Source: Vicinamibacteraceae bacterium
GTDB lineage: Bacteria; Planctomycetota; Phycisphaerae; Phycisphaerales; UBA5793
Reading direction: 5' to 3'
NCBI GenBank assembly: GCA_011525805.1
Contig: WYBR01000040.1
Location: 1-64,000 of the forward strand
Length of the DNA stretch: 64,000 nucleotides
The position numbers were made by a program, and so were the translations under genes. The notes beneath the pieces are model-generated. The model had not been told where the DNA came from and made no database searches. It saw only the letters and a program-made list of their open reading frames with translations. Positions 49,665-58,542 of this stretch are shown here, piece by piece; positions within the stretch are counted from its first letter, which is position 1, and every line of letters begins with the position of its first letter.

Positions 49665-50468
49665 CTACACGCGCTGGGTTCGCGCGTGGCGGACGGCGCT
49701 GCGGAACATCGCCAGGCCAAGCGGCGTGCTCGCGAGGATCGACTCGTCAAGCCGCGTCCAGCGCGGGTGTTGCGTCCACGTCGTGAAGCGCTCGGGATGG
49801 GGCATGAGGCCGAAGACCAGGCCGCTCGCGTCGCAGATTCCCGCGATGCGGTTCATCGAGCCGTTGACGTTGTGTCCTTGCGCGTAGCGCAGGGCGATGA
49901 GATGCTCGTGTTCGAGCATGGCGAGCGTGTCGGCGTCGGCGACGAAGCGCCCCTCGCCGTGCGCGATGGGCAGGACCATCTCGCCGCAAACGCCTTCGAG
50001 GTGCTGCGTCCAGATGCACGGGCACTGCGCCTCGATCTCGACGCTCAGCCAGCGGTCGATGAAGCGGCCGCTGGCGTTGTCGAGCAGCGTCACGCTCTGC
50101 GCCGGCGGGCGATCGGCGGGCCACGCCTCGCCGCGCGCCGGGCCAGGCAGCAGCCCCATCTTGACCAGCGCCTGGAAGCCGTTGCACGGCGCGAAGATCG
50201 GCACGCCGCGCTCGATGCACCGCCGCAGCGCCGGATAGAGCCGCTCGCGCATGAGCAGCGCCTGAATCTTGCCCGCGGCCACGTCGTCGCCGTAACTGAA
50301 GCCCCCCGGCAGGCCGAGCAGATCGAAGCCGTCGAGCAGTTCCGGCCGCTCCATCAGGACGTTGAGGTGGATCGACTCTGTGGCCGCGCCGGCGCTCTCA
50401 AAGGCGTGCGCCAGTTCGCGGTCGCAGTTCGTCCCGGCGGTGCGGATGATGAGCGTTCGCGGTTTCAT
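49665..50468 (-). CDS. purQ: Phosphoribosylformylglycinamidine synthase subunit PurQ
   Basis: Glutaminase subunit of the fourth step of purine synthesis, delivering ammonia to PurL. 267 residues. Class I amidotransferase triad: nucleophile C95 in IFAPCNGFQ, and HPER near residue 237 in MPHPERF. GGFSYGDD matches PurQ. The start MKPRTLIIRTAG fits the family. It faces the pgpH gene. Repeat A copy 3 lies just upstream of its start. purL and purS are not beside it. Confidence 0.92.
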   Translation of the reverse strand: MKPRTLIIRTAGTNCDRELAHAFESAGAATESIHLNVLMERPELLDGFDLLGLPGGFSYGDDVAAGKIQALLMRERLYPALRRCIERGVPIFAPCNGFQALVKMGLLPGPARGEAWPADRPPAQSVTLLDNASGRFIDRWLSVEIEAQCPCIWTQHLEGVCGEMVLPIAHGEGRFVADADTLAMLEHEHLIALRYAQGHNVNGSMNRIAGICDASGLVFGLMPHPERFTTWTQHPRWTRLDESILASTPLGLAMFRSAVRHARTQRV

Positions 50469-50492
50469 GCTGTGTGTGGCAGTGGCCCCTCG

Positions 50493-50526
50493 CGCTCCCC
50501 TGCGCAGAGCCTCCGGGTCGCGGCTA
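50493..50526 (-). repeat. Intergenic repeat family A, copy 3
   Basis: Inverted copy of the 1581-1618 unit, between nuoG end and purQ start, ending at TAG/CTA where the other copies continue AAACG. Confidence 0.8.
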
Positions 50527-50578
50527 GAAGGTGCCTAATCCCTTAGTGCCCAGTGCCTGGTGCCTAGTGCCTCCCCAA

Positions 50579-52330
50579 TCACAATTCAACGAGTTCCATA
50601 TCCGACTCGATGAACGACCCTGCCGCGGGCGACTGGACTTCGCGCACGAATTCCATCAGTCCGAGCGATTCGGCCATTCCGCGCCGCACCGCCGCGGCGT
50701 CGAAGCGTGGTGAGCCGTGGCCGTTGCCTGACGCCGTCCGCCTCGCGAGCAGGTCGGTGAAGATCTGCCCTTCGCTGCGGCTGCCTTCGACCGGCGCAAC
50801 CGCCTGCTCAAAGGTCTGGAGCAGCCCGAGGTGATTCTCGAACGTGCCCGACTTCTCCGCCCACGTCGCACCCGGCAGCAGCACGTTCGCCTTGCCCGTC
50901 AGTTCGTTGGGCAGCGTGTCGATAAGGACAATGAACTTGCGGCTCAGCGCCTTGGTCAGGTCCTTGGTGACCCACTCACTCGGATAGTTGCCCGTCAGGA
51001 TGACGATCTCGGCATCCTTGATCGCGGCGAGCCACTGGGCGAATTCGAGGAGCGGTTCTGATGCGCGCCGACTCGTTCCCGCTGCGAGCCGCTGCGTCCC
51101 CGCAGCCGGGTCACCCTCGAACGCCCCAACCCCTCCGATTGCCGAAAGCACGCGGCGCACGCCGCGCGCGTTGGGGGCTTTCTCCGCGCGAATCGTGAAC
51201 GCATTCCGGTCTGTCGGGCAGGCGCCGGGCGGAAAGGTCTTGTCCTCGCCGCTCACCGGTACCGGTCCGACGCCGAGAATCACCTTCGTCCCCTCGCCGC
51301 TCGCCGCGCGCACCCATCTGCCCATCAGGTACGCTTCTTCGCACGAGAGCATGGGGCTGACGAGCGCCGCCACCTTCGATTCGGCGCTGCGCGCTGCGGC
51401 GAGTCGCTCGTCGATCTCGTCATAGGCGGCACTGAAACTCGTTCCCACCTGCTCGCCGTACTGCAATCGGCGCGGCTCGGCGAGCCGTTCGTCGCTGTGG
51501 ATGAACTTCCAGCCATAGCGCACCTCGTCGCTGATCCACCACTTGTTGACGGCGAGGTTGCGCCGCGGCTTGACGCGGTAGATGCGCCCCTGGTTGTGCT
51601 CGATGGAGATGTTGTCGCCCGAGGCGGTCAGGCCGTCGATGCTCGGCGTCTTCGTGAGCAGCCAGACGCGCTGGGCGAAGAGGAAGTCCTTGTCGAGCAG
51701 GGCCCCGACGGGGCAGATGTCCGCCACGTTTCCGGACAGTTCATTGTCCAGAGCCTTGCCCGGGAAAAGGTCGATCTGCTCGCCCGAGCCGCGGCCGACG
51801 ACGCACAACTCCGCCGTCCCCGTCACCTCGCGCGTGAAGCGCACGCACCGGCTGCACATGATGCAGCGGTCGCTGTAGAGGTAGATGTGCGGCCCGACGT
51901 CCTTCTTGGGCTGCTTGATCTTCTCTTCCTCGAAGCGCGACTCGCCCCGGCCGTACTCGTAGGAGTAGTCCTGGAGATAGCACTCGCCCGCCTGGTCGCA
52001 GATCGGGCAGTCCAGCGGGTGGTTGATCAGGAGGTACTCCATCACCGCCTTCTGGTTGGCGACGGCCTTGGGGCTGTCGGTGCGGACGACCTGCCCGTCG
52101 CCGCAGGGGGTCTGGCAGGTCGGCAGAAGGCGGGGGATGGGTTCGAGTTCGCCGCTGCGGGGGTTGGGGGCCCAGACCTCGGCGAGGCAGATGCGGCACG
52201 ACGCCACGACGCTCAGGCCTTCATGCCAGCAGTAGTGGGGGATTTCAAGGCCGTTGGCGAGCGCTACTTCGAGAATCGAAGGTGAGCCGCTGAACTCGCA
52301 GGATTTACCGTTGATCGTGATCCGCGCCAT
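50579..52330 (-). CDS. nuoG: NADH-quinone oxidoreductase subunit G-like protein
   Basis: 583 residues. Cluster motifs in order: [2Fe-2S] CWHEGLSVVASCRIC with CQTPCGDG; the His-ligated cluster HPLDCPICDQAGEC; and a cluster CIMCSRCVRF with a later Cys in DICPVGALL. A degraded molybdopterin-oxidoreductase fold follows (residues about 235-520). It is alone: no other nuo genes are within view. Oddity: around residues 408-417 the peptide AAGTQRLAAGTSRRA is encoded by repeat C in frame. Start ATG 52330 lacks a strong ribosome site. It could serve complex I or another NADH/ferredoxin-linked enzyme. Confidence 0.85.
   Translation of the reverse strand: MARITINGKSCEFSGSPSILEVALANGLEIPHYCWHEGLSVVASCRICLAEVWAPNPRSGELEPIPRLLPTCQTPCGDGQVVRTDSPKAVANQKAVMEYLLINHPLDCPICDQAGECYLQDYSYEYGRGESRFEEEKIKQPKKDVGPHIYLYSDRCIMCSRCVRFTREVTGTAELCVVGRGSGEQIDLFPGKALDNELSGNVADICPVGALLDKDFLFAQRVWLLTKTPSIDGLTASGDNISIEHNQGRIYRVKPRRNLAVNKWWISDEVRYGWKFIHSDERLAEPRRLQYGEQVGTSFSAAYDEIDERLAAARSAESKVAALVSPMLSCEEAYLMGRWVRAASGEGTKVILGVGPVPVSGEDKTFPPGACPTDRNAFTIRAEKAPNARGVRRVLSAIGGVGAFEGDPAAGTQRLAAGTSRRASEPLLEFAQWLAAIKDAEIVILTGNYPSEWVTKDLTKALSRKFIVLIDTLPNELTGKANVLLPGATWAEKSGTFENHLGLLQTFEQAVAPVEGSRSEGQIFTDLLARRTASGNGHGSPRFDAAAVRRGMAESLGLMEFVREVQSPAAGSFIESDMELVEL
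51081..51113. repeat. Repeat family C, copy inside nuoG
   Basis: GCGAGCCGCTGCGTCCCCGC and flanks closely match the intergenic copies at 52353 and 52433 (about 22 of 26 positions), but here the repeat is read through in frame. Confidence 0.65.
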
Positions 52331-52352
52331 GGCGGGGAATCGTAGCACGGTC

Positions 52353-52384
52353 GCGAGCCGCCGCGTCCCCGCGGCGCGTTCTCG
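52353..52384. repeat. Repeat family C, copy 1 upstream of nuoG
   Basis: GCGAGCCGCCGCGTCCCCGC then GGCGCG, repeated 80 bases later. It lies in the 5' leader of nuoG. Confidence 0.75.
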
Positions 52385-52422
52385 CGATTGCCCGTCGCAC
52401 GCGATCGCGCGTCGAGGACGAC

Positions 52423-52441
52423 GCGGCTCGCTACGAGCCGC
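52423..52441. repeat. Perfect palindrome in the nuoG/prepilin gap
   Basis: GCGGCTCG CTA CGAGCCGC: 8-bp arms with a 3-base loop, overlapping the start of repeat C copy 2. Confidence 0.75.
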
Positions 52442-52464
52442 CGCGTCCCCGCGGCGCGATTTCG
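52433..52464. repeat. Repeat family C, copy 2 upstream of nuoG
   Basis: Identical to the 52353 copy over about 27 bases, beginning CGAGCCGCCGCGTCCCCGC. Confidence 0.75.
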
Positions 52465-52483
52465 CACGACGTGCAACGGCGAT

Positions 52484-53291
52484 TCAGAACCGGTACGTTC
52501 CGTCATCCCAGGAGCGGCGCTCGATCATGCTGTCATCCTGGATGAGTTCGGCGTGGCTGTCGGTGAAGAGGACGTTGGAGCCCGTCTTGTGGCGGTTCTT
52601 GGAGAGGCGGCGGCCGTTGTCGTAGTGCTCGATGGGCGAGTCGATGTGGAACCCGCGCCAGATGTCGTACCACGCCGCCACGCCGCGGTCGCCGTACGCC
52701 TGCCACGCGCCGCTGTAGTTGTTCTGGTAGAACGCGGCGGAGGCGTCATCGGTGAACTCCGAGAGGTAAATCGTCTGGGAGGGGAAGACGAACTCGGAAT
52801 ACGGAGTCGCGGCCGCGAGATCGTCGCGCGTGCGGCGCCGATCAAACTTGATCCCGTTGTTCACGTACTGGATGAAGTGCTCCTTGCGCGGATGCGAGGG
52901 GCATTTGTAGACGGACCAGTGCTGGAACTTGTCGCCCTGACCACCGCGCTGCATGCGGATGTAGTAGTCGCTCGGCGTCTTGTCGAGGTAAGGACGGAAG
53001 GCGAACGCCCACGGGATGTTCGAGGGCGTGGCGTGCTGCCAGTTTGACCAGCGACGGTCGTAGTAGTGTCCTTCACGCGGCACGAAAGTGCTGTTGTCCT
53101 TCGCGTAGAAGTGAAGCGCGTAGCCGATCTGCTTCATGTTCGACAGGCATGCCGCCCGCCTCGCCCCATCCCGCGCCTGCGAGAGCGCCGGAAGGAGAAG
53201 TCCGATCAGCAGCGCGATGATTGAGATCACCACCAGCAGTTCAATGAGAGTGAATCCTCCCCCCCCCCCGTCGATTCGTGAAGTGCGGCAT
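52484..53291 (-). pseudogene. Prepilin-type protein gene with 11-G frameshift (possibly switchable)
   Basis: Pilin-like protein with [19 protein letters not shown] at its start, the leader cleavage/methylation motif, then a typical extracellular planctomycete pseudopilin domain ending [15 protein letters not shown] 53291 follows AAGGGAG at ideal spacing, but an 11-G tract (53259-53269) between the leader start and the GFTLIE motif puts them in different frames. With 10 G the product would be MPHFTNRR, four glycines, then FTLIE, 268 residues. So it is a true frameshift, a phase-variable state, or a sequencing error. Paralogue of the IS-split gene at 38152. Confidence 0.8.
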
Positions 53292-53491
53292 GTGGGCTCC
53301 CTTGTGGCGGTCTGAGGCGACCGGGCAGAATCCGGGACCGGAAGCGTGACGGCCTTCGGCCCCCCATAATGTACCCTAATCCCCCCTCTCGTGCGACGGG
53401 TTTCCGTTTTTTGTTCGCATTTTTTCCCCCGCCCTGCCCCTTTTCCGGGTCAGTCGCTTCCCGCCTCCCCGTTCCCTACCCTCACCCCGCT

Positions 53492-54895
53492 ATGGGTGAG
53501 CAGGGTGGAAAGCGGGCGGCGAAGTTCCAGGGCCCCAAGGGCACGCGCGACTTCTACCCCGCCGACATGGTCCGCCGGCGCTACATCGAGCAGGCCTGGC
53601 GGACCGTTTCCATCCGCCACGGCTTCGAGGAGATCGAGGGGCCGACCTTTGAGGCCGCCGACCTCTACGCCGTCAAGAGCGGCGAGGCGATCCTCGGCGA
53701 ACTCTTCCAGGCCTTCAGCGGCAAAAGCCCCGAGGAGGTCGAGCAGGTCCGGGCCACCGGCCGGGCGCCCTACGCCCTGCGGCCCGAGTTCACGCCGACG
53801 CTGGCGCGCATGTACGCGGACCGCGCCGCGTCGCTGCCGAGGCCGACGAAGTGGTTCGCCATTCCGATTCACTACCGGGCCGAGCGGCCGCAGCGCGGCC
53901 GGCTGCGCGAGTTCCTTCAGTGGAATGCGGATGTGATCGGCGACGAATCGCCGCAGGCGGATGCGGAAGTCATCGCCGTCGCCGTGGGGCTGTTTACGGA
54001 ACTCGGTCTGAGCGGGCGGCATATCACCGTCCGCCTGAGCAACCGCGACCTCGTTTCCGAACTGCTCCTCGAGAACGGAGTGGGCGAGGGGAACGTCGGC
54101 CGGGCGCTGACGCTCCTCGACCGGCGCGACCGCATGGCGGCGGAAGAGTTCACCCGGGCGTGCGGCGAGATCGGGCTGAATGCCGCGGCACTCGCAGAAC
54201 GCCTCGGCTCCATTCAGAGCGAAATGAACAGCGCCCTTGCGGCGATGGAGAACGGCGAGGCGATGCCCGCGATCGCCCGGCGTTCACCCGGCATTGAACA
54301 GTTGAAGGGCCTGCTCGCCGCGCTCGACGCGCAGGGCATTCTCAAGTGGTGCGAGTTCGACTTCTCGATCGTGCGCGGCCTGGCGTACTACACGGGGACC
54401 GTCTTCGAGATTACCGCCGCCGGAGAGCGGGCGGTTGCGGGCGGCGGGCGCTATGACCGGCTGATCGAGAGTTTCGGCGGGCCGCCGACGCCAGCCGTCG
54501 GTTTCGGCATGGGCGATGTCGTTCTCTCGCTGGTCCTCGAAGAGCACGGCCTGATGCCGGAGGGAGAGCGGCTGGCGGAGTGTCTCGGGACGCGGCCGGA
54601 TGCGTTCGTCGTTTCGGCAGGGGATGAGTCGTGCGATGCGGCGGTGGCGCCTCTGGTGGCGGAGTTGCGCCGCGCGGGCCTGCACGCGCGGCGATCGTAC
54701 AAGGCGACGAAGAAGATCGACAAACTCCTCAAGGACGCCGCAGCGTGCTGGGCGCGCTTTGCGGTGATTCTCGACGAGTCGTGGAGCGCCGGCCGCGTGC
54801 AGGTGAAAGACCTCACGGACGGCACGCAGCACACCATCCCGCGCGCGCAACTCGCGCCGTGGATCGCGCAGCGCCGAGCAGGACTGGCTGTTTAG
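53492..54895 (+). CDS. hisS: Histidyl-tRNA synthetase
   Basis: 467 residues, class II. N-terminal KGTRDFYP (near residues 16-23), motif 2 YRAERPQRGRLREFLQWNAD, the histidine-binding RGLAYYTGTVFE, and motif 3 AVGFGMGD. A HisRS-type anticodon domain closes it (RRSYKATKKIDKLLKDA). The start MGEQGGKRAAK was chosen to keep only the conserved part; no strong ribosome site. The stop codon TAG and the preceding GTT are supplied by repeat A copy 4. It is divergent from the prepilin gene. Confidence 0.93.
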   Translation: MGEQGGKRAAKFQGPKGTRDFYPADMVRRRYIEQAWRTVSIRHGFEEIEGPTFEAADLYAVKSGEAILGELFQAFSGKSPEEVEQVRATGRAPYALRPEFTPTLARMYADRAASLPRPTKWFAIPIHYRAERPQRGRLREFLQWNADVIGDESPQADAEVIAVAVGLFTELGLSGRHITVRLSNRDLVSELLLENGVGEGNVGRALTLLDRRDRMAAEEFTRACGEIGLNAAALAERLGSIQSEMNSALAAMENGEAMPAIARRSPGIEQLKGLLAALDAQGILKWCEFDFSIVRGLAYYTGTVFEITAAGERAVAGGGRYDRLIESFGGPPTPAVGFGMGDVVLSLVLEEHGLMPEGERLAECLGTRPDAFVVSAGDESCDAAVAPLVAELRRAGLHARRSYKATKKIDKLLKDAAACWARFAVILDESWSAGRVQVKDLTDGTQHTIPRAQLAPWIAQRRAGLAV

Positions 54896-54926
54896 CCGCG
54901 ACCCGAAGGCTCGGCGCAGGGGAGCG
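54891..54926 (+). repeat. Intergenic repeat family A, copy 4
   Basis: TTTAGCCGCGACCCGAAGG with flanks to GGGGAGCG; the TTTAG at its start completes the last codon and stop of hisS. It lies between hisS and sucD, which face each other. Confidence 0.8.
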
Positions 54927-54949
54927 CGGCGTGTGCCGGGCTGGCACCC

Positions 54950-55894
54950 TCAGTTCAACCCCAGCGCCCGCGACATGGCCTCGCCCATGCCCGCGGGGCT
55001 GGCGGCGACGGTAACGCCGTCAGCCTTGAGGGACTTGATCTTGGCGGCGGCGGTGTCGTCGGCGCCGCCGATGATGGCGCCGGCGTGTCCCATGCGCTTG
55101 CCCTTGGGGGCCGTCTGTCCGGCGATGAAGGCGGCGACGGGCTTGTTCATGTGCCGCCTGATCCACTTGCCCGCCTCCGTCTCGTCGCTGCCGCCGATCT
55201 CGCCGATCATGAGCACGCCGTCCGTGTCGGGATCGTCATTGAACATCTCGAGGAGTTCGATAAAGTTGAGTCCCTTGACGGGGTCGCCGCCGATGCCCAC
55301 GCAGGTGCTCTGCCCGATGCCGCGGCTGGAGCACTGCCACACCGCTTCGTAGGTGAGCGTGCCGGAGCGCGAGATGATGCCGACGGCTTTGCGCGTCGAG
55401 GCGTCATCGCGGTGCATGTGGATGTAGCCGGGCATGATGCCGATCTTGCATCCGCTGGCGAACTTCGCGCCGGCCCCTTCGCCGGAAATACGCTTGCCGG
55501 GGGTGATGACGCCCGGACAGTTGGGGCCGATGAGCGCCGAGTCAGGATACTCGCGCAGCAGGGCCTTCGTGCGGATCATGTCGGCGGTCGGGATGCCTTC
55601 GGTGATGCAGCAGATGACTCGAATGCCCGCTGCGGCGGCTTCGATAACCGCGTCGCCGGCGAAAGGAGGAGGGACGAAGATCATGGTGGCGCTCGCGCCG
55701 GTCTTCTCGACCGCCTGGGCGACGGTGTCGAAGATGGGCAGGCCGTTGGGGTCTTTCGTGCCGCCCTTTCCGGGCGTGACGCCGCCGACCATCTTTGTGC
55801 CGTAGGCGAGGCAGCCCTTGGTGTGAAAAGCTCCGGCTGAACCGGTGATGCCCTGGCAGATGACTTTGGTGTCGCCGGTGACGAGGATGCTCAT
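54950..55894 (-). CDS. sucD: Succinate-CoA ligase, alpha subunit
   Basis: Makes succinate and ATP/GTP from succinyl-CoA in the citric acid cycle with SucC. 314 residues, about 25 longer than E. coli SucD. Marks: CoA-binding [13 protein letters not shown] at the start and GHAGAIIGG with the phospho-histidine H270. The extra residues are two inserts, after GVITPG and after PGYIH (MHRDDASTR), both in loops near the nucleotide side. Start [10 protein letters not shown] preferred over longer frames. sucC is not adjacent. Confidence 0.92.
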   Translation of the reverse strand: MSILVTGDTKVICQGITGSAGAFHTKGCLAYGTKMVGGVTPGKGGTKDPNGLPIFDTVAQAVEKTGASATMIFVPPPFAGDAVIEAAAAGIRVICCITEGIPTADMIRTKALLREYPDSALIGPNCPGVITPGKRISGEGAGAKFASGCKIGIMPGYIHMHRDDASTRKAVGIISRSGTLTYEAVWQCSSRGIGQSTCVGIGGDPVKGLNFIELLEMFNDDPDTDGVLMIGEIGGSDETEAGKWIRRHMNKPVAAFIAGQTAPKGKRMGHAGAIIGGADDTAAAKIKSLKADGVTVAASPAGMGEAMSRALGLN

Positions 55895-56108
55895 GTTTGC
55901 GGTCCGCTGTTTTCGTGCTCTGGTCGGCCGCCGCAGCGAGCGGGGTCGGTGCGATTGACAAGCGATGAGGATATCGCCTGCGAAAGAAGTGTCCAATGCG
56001 GCCAGCGACGTGGGTGTAGCCCTTCCTTCTCGGGAGCGACGAACGGCCGGGGACGACGCCATAGACTTGGCTTTCCGCTTCGCCCACTCGATCACCGGAG
56101 CTGCTCAC

Positions 56109-56942
56109 ATGGCACACCCGCACCGCTTCGCCGCACGGCTGATGTTCTTCACCGTCCTCTTCATGGCGGCAGGCGCCGCACAGGCCGAGGTCAGAACGCG
56201 GACGATCGACTACAACGCCGGAGACGTCGAACTTCAGGGCTACTTCGCGTGGGATGATGCGATGGAGGGCAAGCGCCCGTGCGTGCTCATCATCCACGCC
56301 TGGTGGGGCCTGGGCGAAGACGAGAAGGCGCGGGCGCGTCAACTGGCGGAGATGGGCTACGCCGCGTTCGCGCTGGACATGTACGGCACGGGCCGGCACA
56401 CGAACGACCCCGCCGAAGCCGGCGAGTGGGCCGCTCCGTTCTACCAGGACCGCGCCCTGGCGCGCTCGCGGGCGTCCATCGGGCTGATCCCGCTCTGGGC
56501 ACAGCCGGAGGCCGATCGGACGCGGACCGCGGCGATCGGCTACTGCTTCGGCGGCACGGTTGCCCTCGAACTGGCCTGGACCGGCAACGACGTGCGCGGC
56601 GTCGTGAGTTTCCACGGCAATCCACTGCCGGCGCTGGAAGGCGACGCCGATCGGACCCGTTCGCGGCTGCTGATCTGTCACGGCGCGGCGGACACGCTCG
56701 TGCCCGATGAGACGATCGAAGCCTTCACGAAGTCGCTCGAGGGGTCAATCGTGGACTGGCAGTTGATCGTCTACAGCGGCGCCAAGCACAGTTTCACCAC
56801 CCGCAGCGCCGACGCAGTCGGCATTCCCGGCGTGGGGTACCAGGCCGACGCTGACCGACGTTCCTGGGGCCACATGCAGCTCTTCTTCGAGGAGATCTTC
56901 ACGTCAGCGCCGGCGGCGGAAAGCCCCGCCCCCGAGCGCTAG
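56109..56942 (+). CDS. Dienelactone hydrolase-family protein, exported
   Basis: 277 residues. A signal peptide covers residues 1-26 (RLMFFTVLFMAAGAAQA). The alpha/beta-hydrolase core has the DLH cysteine nucleophile C146 in GYCFGG, the acid in CHGAADTLVPDE and the histidine in YSGAKHSF. It is likely periplasmic and acts on an ester or lactone; substrate unknown. Unlike typical cytosolic DLHs it is exported. It is divergent from sucD. Confidence 0.85.
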   Translation: MAHPHRFAARLMFFTVLFMAAGAAQAEVRTRTIDYNAGDVELQGYFAWDDAMEGKRPCVLIIHAWWGLGEDEKARARQLAEMGYAAFALDMYGTGRHTNDPAEAGEWAAPFYQDRALARSRASIGLIPLWAQPEADRTRTAAIGYCFGGTVALELAWTGNDVRGVVSFHGNPLPALEGDADRTRSRLLICHGAADTLVPDETIEAFTKSLEGSIVDWQLIVYSGAKHSFTTRSADAVGIPGVGYQADADRRSWGHMQLFFEEIFTSAPAAESPAPER

Positions 56943-56993
56943 CCTTCTTGGCCCGCACGGACGCGAGCGCCTCGGCGGGAGAAGGAACGGCAC

Positions 56994-57446
56994 ATGGCGA
57001 TGAACCTCGCGCAGCGCACCAGCGATACCTCCACCGGCAGTCGTTACGGATCCGAAGCCGTCACGAACAGCATTCGCGTGCGCGTCGTGCCCGCGTTCAT
57101 CGAGGCTCACTCTTCGCCCGTCGATCGAAAGTTCGCCTTCGCCTACCGCATCCGGATCACAAACGAGGGCAGCCGGCGGGTGCGCCTCGCCTCGCGCCGC
57201 TGGCTCATCATCGACGGCTACGGACGGCGCGAAGAGGTGGAGGGCAACGGCGTGATCGGCCAGAACCCCGTGCTCGATCCCGGCGAGACTTTCGAATACG
57301 CGAGCCACTGCGTGCTCAGGTGCGAGTGGGGGACGATGGAGGGCGCCTACCGCTTCGTGCCCGAAGGCGCCGAGGCGTTCGACGCCGAGATCGCGCGATT
57401 CTACCTCGTCGCGCAGCCGCCGACCGAGTCCGCTTTCAACGCGTAG
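56994..57446 (+). CDS. apaG: ApaG-domain protein
   Basis: 150 residues of the ApaG beta-sandwich family, first tied to cobalt/magnesium resistance and also found in F-box proteins; biochemical role unclear. Core pattern: FAYRIRITNEGSRRVRLASR, then RWLIIDGYGRREEVEGNGVI and the closing GTMEGAYRFV. About 25 extra residues precede the usual start (MAMNLAQRTSDTS...). AAGGAACGGC lies before the ATG. Confidence 0.9.
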   Translation: MAMNLAQRTSDTSTGSRYGSEAVTNSIRVRVVPAFIEAHSSPVDRKFAFAYRIRITNEGSRRVRLASRRWLIIDGYGRREEVEGNGVIGQNPVLDPGETFEYASHCVLRCEWGTMEGAYRFVPEGAEAFDAEIARFYLVAQPPTESAFNA

Positions 57447-57552
57447 TTCAGTTCCAACTCAAGCGCAGCGACCGCGACGGCGAGCGTGGAGCGACGCTTC
57501 GGCCGCATCAGGTCATCGGTCGCCGGATGCGGCGCGTTCTAGACTAGCGGCC

Positions 57553-58542
57553 ATGTCCGCGCCACCGGAACACCGCTTCACGTTCATGCTCGACGGCGTC
57601 GGCGACCCGCGCGCGGCGCGCGATCTGACGGGGGACCTTCACGAGAGACTCGGCCTGGTCGCCCGCGCCGATCCGGCGGGAATGTGGCTCGAAATCCAGA
57701 GCGAATCGCCGATCGACGAGGCGCTTTCCGATCGGGTCGCGGATGTGGCGCGGCGGCATGGCCTGGAGCCGCGCGACCGGCTGAGCAGTTCATTCGTCAG
57801 CGGCATCACGGGCGAGCAGTTGCGAGCCCGCCTCGCGTACGAGTGGACGAGCCGATGGGCGACGGGGCTGGTTTTTCTTCTGCCCGCCCTCGCCTTGCAC
57901 TACCTCACGCCCACGCTGGCGCAGGGCGGGCGGATCATCCCCGGCATGATCGAGGCGGCGCTGGTCGTCTGGTCGCTCATCGCCGCGGCGTGGCCGATTG
58001 TGTGGCAGGGGCTGCTCGCGGCGCGGCATCGGCGCTTCACGCCCGACCTCTTCACGTTCACCGCGCTTCTCGTTTCCCTGAGCGTGGGCCTCGGGCAGGT
58101 GGTCACCTCCACCGAGAACGTGCTGCACGTGACATCGTACCTCATCATTGCCGCGACGACGCAGCGGATGATCCTCTGGCGGCGCGCAGGGCGCTTGCAG
58201 GGCTGCGCCCACCTCATGCCGCCGTCGGCCCCGGTTCTGGCGATTGTCCTGTGCGCGGGACTCATCACGGCGTGCCTGGACTTTCGCGGCGGCATGGCGA
58301 TGCTCCTCGCCATGCCGGCGATGATCTCGCTTCTCTCGATCAACCGGCTCGCGCATCCATTCGGCGCGATGATCCCACCCATGCTGATGTGCGCCCTGCT
58401 CGGGCTTTCCCCGCTGCTTCTGGATGAAAGCCGGCTGGCCGGCCGCGTCGAGGCGGCGTTCGCTTTCAACGCGTTGCTCACGCTCGCGTACGGCGCGGCG
58501 CTGGGCACGGGTCGCACGGCCCGCGGCGCCGCGACCCTATGA
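57553..58542 (+). CDS. Membrane protein resembling a P1B-type ATPase membrane domain
   Basis: 329 residues. Residues 1-75 could be an HMA-like ferredoxin fold, but there is no CxxC. About six helices follow, and one stretch (AAAWPIVWQGLLAARHRRFT then DLFTFTALLVSLSVGLGQVV) closely recalls the A-B-C-D helices of metal P-type ATPases. No phosphorylation motif (DKTGT) or ATP domain is present, so it cannot pump as such. ATG overlaps (ATGA) lead to two more membrane proteins. Function unknown; metal sensing or a reduced relative (inference). Confidence 0.6.
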   Translation: MSAPPEHRFTFMLDGVGDPRAARDLTGDLHERLGLVARADPAGMWLEIQSESPIDEALSDRVADVARRHGLEPRDRLSSSFVSGITGEQLRARLAYEWTSRWATGLVFLLPALALHYLTPTLAQGGRIIPGMIEAALVVWSLIAAAWPIVWQGLLAARHRRFTPDLFTFTALLVSLSVGLGQVVTSTENVLHVTSYLIIAATTQRMILWRRAGRLQGCAHLMPPSAPVLAIVLCAGLITACLDFRGGMAMLLAMPAMISLLSINRLAHPFGAMIPPMLMCALLGLSPLLLDESRLAGRVEAAFAFNALLTLAYGAALGTGRTARGAATL

